From: Planctomycetaceae bacterium UBA2671
Lineage (GTDB): Bacteria > Planctomycetota > Planctomycetia > Planctomycetales > Planctomycetaceae
DNA length: 64,000 nucleotides
Assembly: GCA_002359185.1 (NCBI GenBank)
Contig: DEML01000116.1
Location: 13,012 to 77,011 of the forward strand
Reading direction: 5' to 3'
In this document: piece by piece, positions 1 to 9,596 of the stretch
Layout: each line of letters starts with the position of its first letter
Position numbering within the stretch: the first letter of the stretch is position 1
The notes under the pieces: generated by a model
The model's database searches: none
Told to the model about the DNA's origin: nothing
The model's input: only the letters and a program-made list of their open reading frames with translations
Translations under genes and position numbers: made by a program

Positions 1-80
1 CGAGAGCGCCCCCGCCACCTTTGTTTGAATGAATTTCGAGAGAGATTAGATTTTGAGCATTGTTAGATGTTCTCAGTGAC

Positions 81-104
81 GATTTGGTACTTGATTTGGT
101 ACTT
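81..104. repeat. 12-bp tandem duplication in the left-edge leader
   Basis: A 12-base unit (GATTTGGTACTT) occurs twice in direct succession upstream of the first gene. The rest of 1-156 shows no convincing coding region. A gene ending just left of the window may reach the first bases, but its frame cannot be fixed. The repeat could be a regulator site or a simple slippage product. Confidence 0.45.
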
Positions 105-156
105 GATATTGTAATTCTGTTGCTATTCCTTCATTCCCCCGACCGAGGTTGAAGAC

Positions 157-1632
157 ATGAATCCGATTCCCATGCGAGACGAATTCAATCGTGCATTGCA
201 CATGACGCGACGGCACCTGTTCGGACAGGCTTCGCTCGGATTGGGAACCGCAGCTCTGGCTTCTCTGAATACGGGAGGCCTCGCGATGGCCAGCAATAAT
301 GCCGGTCTCCCCGAGTTGCCTCACTTTGCTCCGAAAGCCAAGCGGGCCATTTATCTGTTCATGGCTGGAGCACCGTCCCAACTCGACACCTTCGATTACA
401 AACCAAAACTGGACGATCTGTTCAATGAAGATCTTCGCAAGATGCCCGATGTCCAGAAAGGACAACGCATCACAACGATGACTTCCGGACAATCGTCCCT
501 ACCGATCGCTCCCTCCAAATTTAAGTTTGCTCAACACGGCGAATCCCGCGCCTGGGTGAGTGACCTGCTCCATTACACTGCGAAAATGGTTGATGATATC
601 GCCATCGTGAAAACGGTTCACACCGAAGCGATCAATCATGATCCCGCTATTACTTACATCTGCACTGGCAATCAATTGCCCGGGAAAGCGAGCCTGGGAG
701 CGTGGCTCAGCTATGGACTCGGTTCCATGAACGATAATCTTCCTTCATTTGTAGTGATGACTCCTACCTGGACAGGCCGCCCAGAAGCGCAGGCGTTGTA
801 TAACCGATTATGGGGATCGGGATTTCTCCCAACGAAATATCAGGGAGTTTCGCTCCGCTCACAGGGGGATCCTGTATTGTTTCTCTCGAATCCACCGGGG
901 ATCGATCGGGAAACTCGCCGCAGCATGTTGGATCGGGCGGCTGAGTTGAATCGTCAAACTTACGAATCGTGGGGCGATCCGCAAACGCGGGCCCGTGTTG
1001 AACAGGCCGAGATGGCATTTCGGATGCAGGCCTCTGTGCCCGACCTCGTCGACATTTCCGGGGAAACAAAAGAGACTCTCGAAATGTATGGTGACGAAGC
1101 GACCAAACCCGGCACCTTCGCTGCGAGTTGTCTGCTGGCTCGTCGGATGGCGGAGCGGGATGTCCGTTTTGTGCAGATCTTTCATCGTGGTTGGGACCAA
1201 CATGCCAATATGGCTCGCGATCTGCCTAATCAATGTCACGATATCGACCAACCGGCCTGGGCATTGATTCAGGATTTGAAACAGCGAGGCATGCTTGACG
1301 ATACGCTCGTTGTCTGGGGAGGCGAATTTGGCAGAACGGTTTATTGTCAGGGGAAATTGACACGAGAAAATTACGGTCGCGATCATCACCCGCGAAACTT
1401 TTGTGTCTGGCTTGCAGGGGGTGGAATTAAGCCCGGTGTTGTGTATGGCGAAACTGATGACTTCAGTTATAACGCAATCGAAAACCCTGTCCATATTCAC
1501 GATTTGAATGCGACAATCCTCCGCTGTATGGGAATCGACAATTCTCGATTCACTTTCCGTGCACAAGGGCTCGATGTGCGTCTGACCGGCGTCGAGGAAC
1601 ATCATCCGGTCGAAGGAATTATGAAATCGTGA
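157..1632 (+). CDS. DUF1501 family protein, Tat-exported (sulfatase-like fold)
   Basis: The 491-residue protein has a twin-arginine type signal near residues 17-40 (TRRHLFG followed by a hydrophobic, Ala/Leu/Gly-rich stretch), which predicts export of a folded protein. The body has features typical of DUF1501 proteins, which are abundant in planctomycetes and related to alkaline phosphatase/sulfatase folds. These include [18 protein letters not shown] near the N-terminus, HRGWDQH, and GGEFGRT followed by GRDHHP near the C-terminus. These genes usually sit beside DUF1553/PSCyt1 cytochrome-like genes; such a partner could lie just left of the window but is not visible. The catalytic activity of the family is not established. 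A GAGG element about 9 bases before ATG 157 supports the start. The 3' end overlaps the next gene by four bases, so the two are probably co-transcribed. Confidence 0.9.
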   Translation: MNPIPMRDEFNRALHMTRRHLFGQASLGLGTAALASLNTGGLAMASNNAGLPELPHFAPKAKRAIYLFMAGAPSQLDTFDYKPKLDDLFNEDLRKMPDVQKGQRITTMTSGQSSLPIAPSKFKFAQHGESRAWVSDLLHYTAKMVDDIAIVKTVHTEAINHDPAITYICTGNQLPGKASLGAWLSYGLGSMNDNLPSFVVMTPTWTGRPEAQALYNRLWGSGFLPTKYQGVSLRSQGDPVLFLSNPPGIDRETRRSMLDRAAELNRQTYESWGDPQTRARVEQAEMAFRMQASVPDLVDISGETKETLEMYGDEATKPGTFAASCLLARRMAERDVRFVQIFHRGWDQHANMARDLPNQCHDIDQPAWALIQDLKQRGMLDDTLVVWGGEFGRTVYCQGKLTRENYGRDHHPRNFCVWLAGGGIKPGVVYGETDDFSYNAIENPVHIHDLNATILRCMGIDNSRFTFRAQGLDVRLTGVEEHHPVEGIMKS

Positions 1633-2504
1633 ATCCGCTGAATTCGAATACTGATTCGTCCCTTCGACTCTGGAAATTTCGTAAACGTGAGTATCAGTTA
1701 GGCAAACATCCCCTGATCATGGGGATTGTTAATGTAACTCCTGACAGCTTTTCAGATGGTGGGCAGTTTTTGCAGACGCAAGCAGCCGTTGAGCATGCCC
1801 TGCAACTGGTCGAAGAAGGAGCTGACTTCCTCGATATCGGCGGAGAATCGACTCGTCCGGGAGCAGAGCCTGTTTCGACTGAAGACGAGATCAGTCGAGT
1901 TTTGCCAGTCGTTGAAGCACTGTCGGGGAAAACAACGATTCCGATTTCCATCGACACGACTAAAGCCGAAGTCGCCAGAGCCTGCTTGTCTGCAGGAGCG
2001 GAAATCATCAATGATATTTCTGGTTTGACGTTCGATGAACAGATGCCGGAAGCCTGCCGGGCTGGTGATGCGGGCATAGTCTGTATGCACATCAAGGGGA
2101 CGCCGCAGACGATGCAGGATAATCCGCATTATAATCATTGTGTGCGGGAAATTGATGAGTGGCTGCAGGCTCGACTAAAAACGCTCAACGAACAGGGAAT
2201 CGATTCCACCCGGCTTGTCCTCGACCCTGGCATCGGCTTCGGAAAAACAGCCGAACACAATCTGGAAATTCTCTCTTCTATTGAGCAGCTGAGGAAATCG
2301 GGGCGTCCTGTTCTGATTGGACATTCGCGCAAACGATTTCTAAAAAAAGTGCTCAATCGGGAAATGGAAGAACGTCTGGCCGGGACGATTGGTGTGGCCA
2401 TTGCCCTGGCTGAACAACAGACCGACATTATCCGCGTTCACGATGTTGCAGCGATTCAAGATGCCTTACTCGCCTGGAAAACCGTTCGCGAGTGGCAAGT
2501 GTAG
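1629..2504 (+). CDS. folP: dihydropteroate synthase
   Basis: FolP condenses p-aminobenzoate with 6-hydroxymethyl-dihydropterin diphosphate to give dihydropteroate in cytoplasmic folate synthesis. The 291-residue length is normal for the family. The family signatures are in order: [16 protein letters not shown] (residues ~31-46), [11 protein letters not shown] (~72-82), [10 protein letters not shown] (~106-115), the NDISG segment, LDPGIGFGK (~198-206) and IGHSRKRFL (~235-243). Translation starts at GTG 1629 inside the end of the preceding gene (GTGA overlap), indicating translational coupling. The pairing of a folate gene with a DUF1501 gene looks like operon convenience and gives no hint of a shared pathway. 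Confidence 0.96.
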   Translation: MNPLNSNTDSSLRLWKFRKREYQLGKHPLIMGIVNVTPDSFSDGGQFLQTQAAVEHALQLVEEGADFLDIGGESTRPGAEPVSTEDEISRVLPVVEALSGKTTIPISIDTTKAEVARACLSAGAEIINDISGLTFDEQMPEACRAGDAGIVCMHIKGTPQTMQDNPHYNHCVREIDEWLQARLKTLNEQGIDSTRLVLDPGIGFGKTAEHNLEILSSIEQLRKSGRPVLIGHSRKRFLKKVLNREMEERLAGTIGVAIALAEQQTDIIRVHDVAAIQDALLAWKTVREWQV

Positions 2505-2579
2505 GTCAGGCTGTGCCTGACGAAATTAACGCTCGATTCCAACTTACTCATTCCAAAAATGGACTTGGGGAATAACAAA

Positions 2580-2648
2580 TACAAGCACGAAGCGCAAGCG
2601 AGTGTGTCTTTGCAAATCTCACACACTCGCTTGCGCTTCGTGCTTGTA
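2580..2648. repeat. long perfect inverted repeat (28-bp arms, 12-13 nt loop)
   Basis: Arms 2580-2607 and 2621-2648 are exact reverse complements and would form a very stable hairpin. The core of the arm reads AAGCACGAAGCGCAAGCGAG. No T-tract follows directly, so it is not a classical terminator. A partial, diverged copy of the right arm lies at 7153-7172, which suggests a dispersed repeat family (REP/MITE-like), not a one-off. Confidence 0.85.
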
Positions 2649-2773
2649 AAATTAAAAGCGAGGCCCAAGTATTATCAAACAGTAAATATGGGGTTGAATT
2701 GTTGCATCTCTAAAAAGTAGTGCTAAACCCTCTTCACACGACGACTCAATGATGTCCTGAGGAGATGCATTTC

Positions 2774-3376
2774 ATGACGGCGGCTTCGATTCAACTCTCG
2801 GTCATTACTAATACCTGGCAGCGACCAAAACATCTGGCTGGTTTGCTCCAACAGCTTTCTCGGCAATCACTTGGTGGACTCTCCATTGAGCATCTCGTCA
2901 TTTCCGATGGTCTCGATCCCATCGCGGCTGCTCTGGTGAAGAATTCCACTTCCCGATACTTCGAGTTGGAAGCCCACCAGGGTTGTTATGGTGTAGCCGC
3001 TAAAGATCTGGGGATCTCTCGCGCTCAGGGGGAATATGTCTGCTTATGGGATGATGATAATCTGTACGAACCTCACGCCCTGGCTGCTCTCTACTGCTCA
3101 GCCAGCGGACATGACATCGGCATTGTTCAGGCAGAACACTGGTCAGTCACCAACCGGCGCTATGTCCAAATTCCCCGCAACTGGACAGGAAAAGTGCAGC
3201 CGGGGGATATCGATACGATGTGCCTGTGCGTTCGGGCAGAATTGGCCAAATCCATTCCCTGGAATTTACCGCCACACAAGCGGGGGATGGACCATCGCTG
3301 GTTAAATCGTCTGCTGGCGGAGCCGAGGGATGTCCATCATGTTGAAATTGTGATTGGCAAGCATTTGACGTTTTAA
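2774..3376 (+). CDS. family 2-like glycosyltransferase
   Basis: This ~200-residue protein has the layout of a short GT-A glycosyltransferase. It opens with a beta-strand (SVITNTWQRP) and continues through EHLVISDG, SRAQGEYVCLWDDDN and a later GMDHRWLNRLL segment. The Asp-rich DDDN motif is in the position of the metal/nucleotide-sugar binding DxD. Donor and acceptor cannot be read from the sequence. I chose the ATG at 2774 because GAGGAG at 2759-2764 lies nine bases before it; the in-frame ATG at 2765 is too close to that ribosome site. The gene stands alone, with the palindromic repeat upstream and no gene directly downstream. Confidence 0.75.
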   Translation: MTAASIQLSVITNTWQRPKHLAGLLQQLSRQSLGGLSIEHLVISDGLDPIAAALVKNSTSRYFELEAHQGCYGVAAKDLGISRAQGEYVCLWDDDNLYEPHALAALYCSASGHDIGIVQAEHWSVTNRRYVQIPRNWTGKVQPGDIDTMCLCVRAELAKSIPWNLPPHKRGMDHRWLNRLLAEPRDVHHVEIVIGKHLTF

Positions 3377-3756
3377 GAACTGACTGATTTGCAATAAGCC
3401 GGTAAACCGAGTCCCCTGTTGAGTTAAATTCTCCAATTCCATTCAAGAAAATCGATATTTCCTGTAGATTGACAGTTTTTCTCTGCGTTAATGATCCTTA
3501 GCGGGAGAAATTCCGTCTCTTAATTTTCCGGATCATGACGGATGTAACAATTTGCATTTATCTGATGAGCATGGTAATCTGAACACAACAGGTTTGTTGG
3601 GATTGTGGAGCTTGCTATACCATTGATGATTTCACGATCGCTTCAAATCTACTAGCTGAATAAGCATTCCGGGTTAACAATTTTCATCTGGACCAGAGTG
3701 AGTCACTCAGCAGAGATTTCTGCAGGTCGATGCGAACATTTTTTGGAGAAAATTCC
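3377..3756. other. intergenic region upstream of the pseudopilin gene
   Basis: No convincing gene is present. A 13-base perfect palindrome (GAGTGAGTCACTC, 3696-3708) lies about 50 bases before the start of the following gene and could be an operator. GGAGAA at 3745-3750 is the ribosome site that sets the next start. Confidence 0.4.
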
Positions 3757-4842
3757 ATGGTGCCAATGCAAGGTCACCCACCTGAAAACCGAATGAACAA
3801 TCGCCGTAAAGGCTTTACCCTGGTGGAACTGCTGGTGGTTATCGCCATCATTGGAACCCTGGTCGCATTGCTGTTGCCAGCCGTTCAACGGGCTCGCGAA
3901 GCGGCTCGAAGAACTGGTTGCCGAAACAATTTGCATCAAATTGTCCTCGCCGCTCACAACTATCTCGACTCTCATAAAAGCTTTCCATCCGGGTATATTT
4001 ATGTCGACCCGAATGACGTGAACGACAATCAAATTGCCGATGTTGCCGAGGATCTCGATGGGGATGGGTTTATTGATGGGACGAATATCAATTACGCAGC
4101 AGCTGGTGCAGCTTACATTACCCCATACACCTTACCATTTACTGAGCCGGCGATATTCAATATCGAATCCAACCCACAGTATCAGGTGAATGTCTGGTAT
4201 ATCGAGAATTACTGGTCGTGGCATGCTCTGATGATGCCAGAGATGGATTTGAAAGTCTCTGTGGGAGCTGAAACTCGAATTCCTAAATTTAATGCAGCAC
4301 AAGTCTGGTATAACAATAACCTGCAAGCCGCAAAAATTGACATTCCCTCCTTTCAATGTCCATCCGCTTCTCTGCCGACGAATCGTCCGCAGGGATTTGG
4401 TTTTACGACTTACAAAGGAAATTCCGGGCGAAATTGGGCTCCTGGATCGACTCAAGCAACAAGTGGTACTCCGGTGAATAATGGTGTCCTCTACCGAAAC
4501 AGTTCTGTTTCCGACCGAGATATCCCCGATGGAATGACAACCACATTAATGGTTGGTGACTCCTTATTTGGATTCTGGGCTGATGGACGTTCATCCTGTT
4601 GTGCAGTCATTCCTGGTTCTGGAGATGGTTCAACTCATCAATTTGACGATGTCTTCGGTGGCGGTGGAGGAGGTCCTCCTGCCGGTTCAAACCCGGCATT
4701 CACGTTTGGAAGCTGGCATGACGGACTCGTTATCTTCTCCATGTGTGACGGCTCTACCAGAGATATCAGCAAATCAATTGATCGATCTGTCCTCGGAAAT
4801 CTGGCGACCCGGAACGGCGGAGAACGGATTGCTGATTTCTAA
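3757..4842 (+). CDS. DUF1559 prepilin-type N-terminal methylation protein
   Basis: The N-terminus carries a type IV prepilin/pseudopilin signal: a basic leader (NNRRK), the cleavage/methylation motif [15 protein letters not shown], and a hydrophobic helix ending in [15 protein letters not shown]. This is followed by [23 protein letters not shown] and, at the C-terminus, [17 protein letters not shown], both hallmarks of the planctomycete DUF1559 family. The protein (361 residues from this start) is expected to be processed by prepilin peptidase and to reside in the envelope, but its assembly partners are unknown and none are next to it. ATG 3757 is preferred because of the GGAGAA site six bases upstream; an internal ATG at 3793 sits directly before the pilin signal and is the main alternative. 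A Gly-rich run (residues ~305-310) precedes the terminal domain. Confidence 0.9.
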   Translation: MVPMQGHPPENRMNNRRKGFTLVELLVVIAIIGTLVALLLPAVQRAREAARRTGCRNNLHQIVLAAHNYLDSHKSFPSGYIYVDPNDVNDNQIADVAEDLDGDGFIDGTNINYAAAGAAYITPYTLPFTEPAIFNIESNPQYQVNVWYIENYWSWHALMMPEMDLKVSVGAETRIPKFNAAQVWYNNNLQAAKIDIPSFQCPSASLPTNRPQGFGFTTYKGNSGRNWAPGSTQATSGTPVNNGVLYRNSSVSDRDIPDGMTTTLMVGDSLFGFWADGRSSCCAVIPGSGDGSTHQFDDVFGGGGGGPPAGSNPAFTFGSWHDGLVIFSMCDGSTRDISKSIDRSVLGNLATRNGGERIADF

Positions 4843-4874
4843 TATGATCACTGGTCACAAACAGAATTGAACTC

Positions 4875-4901
4875 AAGGCGCTGAATTTTCAGTGCCTTTT
4901 T
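4875..4901 (+). terminator. intrinsic terminator of the DUF1559 gene
   Basis: An 11-base-pair imperfect stem (one G-T wobble) is followed by a run of five T's just downstream of the stop codon at 4842. Confidence 0.7.
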
Positions 4902-4928
4902 GTGTTGAGGTTATTGCTCAATCCACAA

Positions 4929-4960
4929 AAAAAGCACACTCATTGCTGAGTGTGCTTTTT
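4929..4960. terminator. bidirectional terminator between convergent genes
   Basis: A 14-bp perfect stem (4929-4942 with 4947-4960, TTGC loop) begins with A's and ends with T's, so it gives a hairpin plus U-tract on both strands. It lies between the plus-strand pseudopilin gene and minus-strand rpsU, as expected for a shared terminator. Confidence 0.9.
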
Positions 4961-4996
4961 CTATACAATACGCGGTGAACTTAAAGTGATGCCACT

Positions 4997-5188
<192 letters not shown>

Positions 5189-5552
5189 GCAATTCACCTC
5201 CCCTCGATGTTTTTAGAGTTTGTTCTGATCTGTGAAATCGTTGAATTCAACAGGATAACCGATTTTTCGTCAATTAGATACCCAAAAACGAAGCCGTTTC
5301 TGCTTATTTTTTAGGGAGAGATTGCAACAATTACCACAAACGGAGTCAATTCGGTTGGATTTTCATTCCCCTTGAGCGAATTCCAGATTCGAGATAAATT
5401 TTAGATCGAAAACAGATCCCGATTCCTTTCGTGAGCCGGGGTTCCCTTTCCCCCAATCCCACCGCAGCTTTCCCAATGCTGCTCTTTCCCTGAGACATTT
5501 TGAATTCGATCCCCACCTTTCGATTCGAACGTCTTCCAATGAGGTTTTTCAC
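5189..5552. other. divergent promoter region between rpsU and the TPR gene
   Basis: No gene is supported here. The stretch must hold both leftward (rpsU) and rightward promoters. A GAGG element about nine bases before ATG 5553 is the ribosome site for the TPR gene. Confidence 0.4.
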
Positions 5553-6827
5553 ATGATTGCTTGTCTTCATCGACTTGGACTTATCGCCGGAACAGTGCTA
5601 TCGACAGCTGCCTTGTTCAGTTTGTGTGGCTGCATGCGGACATCCGGATTCGTGATGAATGAGTCTGGACAAGGTTATTATGAAGTCGGTAACTATGCGA
5701 TGGCTCAGCACGAGTTCCGCAAAGCTGTTATGGACGACCCGACCAATCCGCACTACAGATACAATTTAGCTGCTGCCATGCAGAAGCAGGGGAATACAGG
5801 AGAAGCCGAACAGGTTTATCGGCAGGCTCTGGACCTGAATCCATCTCATCAGCCTTCCTATCATGGGCTGGCCTCGTTGATGGTTGACGAAGGACGAACC
5901 CAGGAAGCCGAGCAACTCCTGACAGCCTGGGCAGGTTCTCAGCCGTATCTGGCCGAATCGCATGTGGAATTGGCCTGGCTTCAGCAGAAGAATGGAGATA
6001 TCCAGGGAGCCGAGCAATCATTGCAGCAGGCTTTGAGAGTGAATCCCCGCAATGAACATGCAATTGCTCAACTCGGTCAGGTCTACGAAGAACAGGGCCG
6101 CACAGGTGATGCCGTGGCGATGTACGAACGAGCTTTGTATGTCTCTCCCGGAAAACATCAGGTGCAGTCTCGACTTGCCTCTGCCCGCCAGCGTCAACAC
6201 TCCAGCCCGGCCTCTGCTCCCACAATGCTGGCAGGTTCTCCGAATATGATGCCATATCAGCAGGGGCAAATGATGCAGGCTGGCTGGTCATCTCCACAGA
6301 TGTCACAATTTACGCAGACATATCCTCAGATGAATCAGTCGCAAATTTCTGCTGTTCAGTACGTTCAGCCACAAATGGCTCAACCACACTATGTTGTTCC
6401 ACAAATCAGTCAGCAGTATCAACCGCAGACTTACCCAATGATGCAGACACCTGTTCCTCATCAGCATCACCAACATCAGGTGGCTCATCCCCAATGGACA
6501 CCTCAGCAGCAGACTCAACCTCAATACTCGCAACCATTGCTGGGTCACATACCAAATCCGACTATGACACAAGGTTGGGCACCTGCTCCACGAATTGCCA
6601 CGAACCCACATTATCAGTCCAGCATTCCCGGATATCAGCCCGGGATGCCAAATCTACAACTCGATCAGCAAGGCCCCGGCTATCACTCCTCGATGCCATA
6701 CCAGCCTTCACAAAGCTATCTTCCACAGCAGAGTTTCCAACCGATGAGCAGCCATCATGGACCACAGGCTCATACGGAATGGATGCCGCACATGAGTCAG
6801 AATGTGCCACAGTTGCAGGCATTCTGA
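5553..6827 (+). CDS. TPR-repeat lipoprotein with Gln/Pro/Met/His-rich tail
   Basis: The N-terminus is a lipoprotein signal peptide ending in LCGC (residues ~24-27), so the mature protein is probably lipid-anchored in the envelope. Residues ~38-210 form about five tetratricopeptide repeats, with the typical alternation of GNY.A...F..A and A....NLA...Q..G. The remaining ~200 residues are low complexity, rich in Gln, Pro, Met, His and Tyr, and likely disordered. TPR modules mediate protein contacts and the tail could be sticky or metal-binding, but no specific partner can be named. It is flanked by its own promoter region and a strong terminator, so it is probably transcribed alone. Confidence 0.85.
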   Translation: MIACLHRLGLIAGTVLSTAALFSLCGCMRTSGFVMNESGQGYYEVGNYAMAQHEFRKAVMDDPTNPHYRYNLAAAMQKQGNTGEAEQVYRQALDLNPSHQPSYHGLASLMVDEGRTQEAEQLLTAWAGSQPYLAESHVELAWLQQKNGDIQGAEQSLQQALRVNPRNEHAIAQLGQVYEEQGRTGDAVAMYERALYVSPGKHQVQSRLASARQRQHSSPASAPTMLAGSPNMMPYQQGQMMQAGWSSPQMSQFTQTYPQMNQSQISAVQYVQPQMAQPHYVVPQISQQYQPQTYPMMQTPVPHQHHQHQVAHPQWTPQQQTQPQYSQPLLGHIPNPTMTQGWAPAPRIATNPHYQSSIPGYQPGMPNLQLDQQGPGYHSSMPYQPSQSYLPQQSFQPMSSHHGPQAHTEWMPHMSQNVPQLQAF

Positions 6828-6854
6828 TAGTGAGTAGAACAAGTTGAAGAGTAT

Positions 6855-6893
6855 TCGGCTGCGAGGATTAATAATTCTCGCAGCCGATTTTTT
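6855..6893 (+). terminator. intrinsic terminator of the TPR lipoprotein gene
   Basis: An 11-bp perfect stem (6855-6865 with 6877-6887) is followed by a run of six T's, 28 bases after the stop codon. Confidence 0.92.
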
Positions 6894-6993
6894 GGAATAC
6901 TGCTCAATTAAAGATTTATACAAATACTAAGTGCAATCGATTTTTGATTTTGCGTTTTTTGGTGTATTTTTCAGCTTTGAATCTGAAAAGTGT

Positions 6994-7092
6994 GTGCCAC
7001 GGCTCTGTGAGCCGTGTTTATCGGGATCATTTCTTTATGAATGGTGGAAGTAAGTCAGTTCATCGAATACACGGCTCACAGAGCCGTGGCAC
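6994..7092. repeat. nested inverted repeat element
   Basis: The 24-base arms 6994-7017 and 7069-7092 are exact reverse complements separated by 51 bases. Each arm is itself a small hairpin (CACGGCTC-TGT-GAGCCGTG), so the element can fold either as one long stem or as two short hairpins. It encodes nothing obvious and resembles a non-autonomous palindromic repeat. Confidence 0.85.
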
Positions 7093-7152
7093 GTTTTATC
7101 AACTCTTTCTACTTGTTTCCTGCATCTCAATTAGAAATAGCACAACTTCAAA

Positions 7153-7172
7153 ACTTGCGCTTTGTGCTTGTA
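7153..7172. repeat. partial copy of the 2580-2648 palindrome arm
   Basis: These 20 bases match the right arm of the hairpin at 2621-2648 at 18 positions (ACTTGCGCTTTGTGCTTGTA here). The second arm is missing, so this is a decayed half copy. Confidence 0.6.
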
Positions 7173-7229
7173 TTTTCCTTCAATTATCATCCGTAAAATT
7201 CACTCGGGTCACACAAATTGTAACAAAAT

Positions 7230-8186
7230 TCAAGCAGCCGTTTCTGTTTCAAATTGACTCGGCCCCTTTTTCGGGTGCAAACCTTTTCCGGCAATGTGTG
7301 CAGTGATCGCCGCATCGATCCCATGAGCAATACCGATCACAAAAAATGCGGCAATGATATCTTCGGGTTTATTCGTCTGAATACCAGAAACTATCAGGAC
7401 CACAAAGGCGCTCCAGGTCATGATGCCGCCGAACATTTCCAGGAAGGCAATTGTGGTGTGCCCCATCAGGAAATCTCCCCAGGAGGGAAAGATGAAGCTG
7501 CGCCAGGCTAATTCCGAAGGCTTCCAGTAAGTCGCTCCGCAATTGTCGCAGTCGTGCTCGTTCTTAGGGACTTTGTCTTTGCAGTGCGTACACAAATTCT
7601 CCAGTGACTGTGACGATCCGGGATTGAAACCCGATTCTCGATATCGATCCAGCGCCTCCTGAAAAATAACGGGCATCGTTTTCCGGTCAGCTTTGGGGAA
7701 GCCGGTGAAAGAGAGTTTCTTTCCGTCTTTGAGTTTCAGATTCAGCATTCCATTCCAGGTCCCCTTAAATTTGTCGATCTGGCTGTAGTAAATCATCCAG
7801 AGCGTCTTTTTGGGTTTACCTTTCGAATTGGAATGAATCATCACCAGCCTGAGGTTCGTCAGTACGAAGACGGTGTGATTAATCATCGCCGCCCACAACC
7901 CCATGAAGTAAAATTCGAGGAAGGAATAGCGGGTTCCTTTGGAAATGTAGAGAACTTCTTCCCCTTCAAGCAGGGACTCCTGCAGGATTTCTTTGGTATT
8001 TTCAATGTATTTCAGTTTGGTTTTGAATGACTTCTTCCAACCCCAGCCTGTCGTTTTGGGAAAGACCGACTCCAGATGAAAATTAACTCCTGCAGGCAAG
8101 CTTGCATTGAGTTCTTTCAGACGTGAGGGAACAGTTGGTTGAGTATCAACGGGAGAGAAAACTTCGTCCTGTTCGAATTGAGTCAT
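7230..8186 (-). CDS. membrane protein with zinc ribbon and PH-like N-terminal domain
   Basis: I do not recognise a named family. Residues ~65-185 (ILQESLLEGEEVLYISKGTRYS... VFVLTNLRLVMI... YYSQIDKFKGTWNGMLNLKLKDGKKLSF) have the strand-rich look of a bacterial PH-like domain, and 'LTNLRLVMI' is typical of these. A treble-clef/zinc-ribbon follows (CTHC...CDNCG, ~residues 200-220). Two hydrophobic segments near the C-terminus (AFLEMFGGIMTWSAFVVLIV and IIAAFFVIGIAHGIDAAIT) are probable membrane helices. The protein is likely an inner-membrane protein with a cytosolic head. It is transcribed away from the histidine kinase gene, with which it shares a promoter region. Confidence 0.75.
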   Translation of the reverse strand: MTQFEQDEVFSPVDTQPTVPSRLKELNASLPAGVNFHLESVFPKTTGWGWKKSFKTKLKYIENTKEILQESLLEGEEVLYISKGTRYSFLEFYFMGLWAAMINHTVFVLTNLRLVMIHSNSKGKPKKTLWMIYYSQIDKFKGTWNGMLNLKLKDGKKLSFTGFPKADRKTMPVIFQEALDRYRESGFNPGSSQSLENLCTHCKDKVPKNEHDCDNCGATYWKPSELAWRSFIFPSWGDFLMGHTTIAFLEMFGGIMTWSAFVVLIVSGIQTNKPEDIIAAFFVIGIAHGIDAAITAHIAGKGLHPKKGPSQFETETAA

Positions 8187-8544
8187 GGATAACCCTGGAA
8201 TTCTATGGAAATGAATTAGTTATTGATCAGATGTCAACAAGTAGCAAGCGGCCTGTTCAAGTTACTATGATGATGGCCGATTGTAAAATTTACAATCTCA
8301 TCTTTTGCGGAGAATCTCCCGAATTACCTAGAGTCCGAAGTTGCCGTAATCGGGATAGCAGACACGTTTTCGATGGGAGTCCGTAATGGCGAGATCTGCT
8401 GGAAAAGATATTGCATTGGCTTGTCGATGTTGTTGATACGTGTGAAAGGATTCGCACCCGCCTGCAAGTGTGCCTGTTTTTATAAGGTACAAAATCAGTG
8501 AGCCGCCCGATCCTGCGGCGACCAGAAAGGACTCTGTTTCTTCA
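8187..8544. other. divergent intergenic region
   Basis: No gene can be supported. In-frame codons extend the kinase gene leftward to GTG 8470, but no ribosome site is visible there, so the coding start is placed at 8545. Promoters for both flanking genes must lie here. Confidence 0.35.
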
Positions 8545-9378
8545 ATGTCACAATCTTCCGAACACAACTCCGCATCGCAATCTTCTCTCGAAGCCTCGAA
8601 AATTTCACAACTCGAAGTTCGGCTCGCGGAAATGCAGAAGCAGTTGCTGCATCTCGAGAAGATGAGCACCGTGGGCGTGCTGGCCTCATCGATCACTCAC
8701 GAATTCAACAACATTCTCACGACAGTCATCAACTACGCGAAAATGGGACTGCGTCATCAGGATGCCGCCACGCGCGATAAAGCCTTCGATAAAATTCTGG
8801 CTGCTGGTCAACGAGCCGCGAAAATTACGACCGGAATGCTGGCCTACGCCAAGGATCGCGGCAGTCAAACCGATGTGCACAGCCTTGTCCAACTTGCAGA
8901 TGATGTGCTCGTACTGGTCGAAAAAGACTTGCAGAAACATCGCATCAGCCTGGTGAAGAACATCACAGCTAACGCACATGCGAATGTGAATCCGAGTCAG
9001 ATTCAACAGATTCTTTTGAATCTGATCATCAATGCCCGGCAGGCGATGGAGCCGGGCGGCACGATGACGATCACAATCGGCACGGATCCTTCCGGCCCGT
9101 GGTCAATTCTTTCCGTCAAAGATACCGGCAGCGGCATTCCCGCAGAGAAACTGCCTCACATTTTTGAAACGTTTTACACTACAAAAACAGCCGATGAATC
9201 GGGGCAGGGGGGGAGTGGTCTCGGACTGTCCTTATGCAAAGACATCATGGAAGCCCACCACGGCCGCATCCGCGTCGACAGCAAAGTTGGAGAAGGAACC
9301 TGCTTCACTTTGAAACTGCCGCAGGCTCAAGCGACTGGGTTTGTGAAAACCGATGGGATTACGAATAAAGCCGGGTAA
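8545..9378 (+). CDS. soluble sensor histidine kinase
   Basis: A short N-terminal coiled coil (SKISQLEVRLAEMQKQLLHLEKM) leads into a HisKA-type domain with the phospho-acceptor in ITHEFNN. An HATPase domain follows, with the N box (NLIINARQAME), G1 (DTGSGIP), F box (FETFYTTK) and G2 (GGSGLGLSLCKDI). No membrane helix or sensor domain is present, so the protein is cytoplasmic and must receive its input from a partner. The H-box form (EFNN) is that of NtrB-like kinases. No response regulator of its own is adjacent; the nearest receivers belong to the chemotaxis operon on the other strand. ATG 8545 gives 277 residues; GTG 8470 is a longer alternative. Confidence 0.85.
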   Translation: MSQSSEHNSASQSSLEASKISQLEVRLAEMQKQLLHLEKMSTVGVLASSITHEFNNILTTVINYAKMGLRHQDAATRDKAFDKILAAGQRAAKITTGMLAYAKDRGSQTDVHSLVQLADDVLVLVEKDLQKHRISLVKNITANAHANVNPSQIQQILLNLIINARQAMEPGGTMTITIGTDPSGPWSILSVKDTGSGIPAEKLPHIFETFYTTKTADESGQGGSGLGLSLCKDIMEAHHGRIRVDSKVGEGTCFTLKLPQAQATGFVKTDGITNKAG

Positions 9379-9596
9379 TTGATTTTGGATAGCTCCTTGT
9401 TAGCCGCGAAAGATACTCTCGGGGCCGCGAGACCCTGCAACGGCAGTGGTTTTCACGCTTTGAGAATCGATGATTCCGACGTTCGGCTTAGGAGTTCGCC
9501 CCGCTTTTCGGCGAACAAGCTGGACGAATTCGTCATGAAGAATTCGTGGACAATCCTTGATTAATCAAACAGCTTCTAATAACAATTATGTGATTT
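9379..9596. other. hairpin-rich spacer between convergent kinase and cheR genes
   Basis: The spacer contains several short perfect palindromes: GTTCGCC/GGCGAAC arms at 9494-9500 and 9510-9516, GACGAATTCGTC at 9523-9534, and TTGATTAATCAA at 9557-9568. None has a clear T-tract. It probably holds termination structures for both convergent genes. Confidence 0.4.

Noticed and set aside
859..1605. 248-codon open frame on the minus strand
   Set aside because: Antisense to the DUF1501 gene; no recognisable domain.
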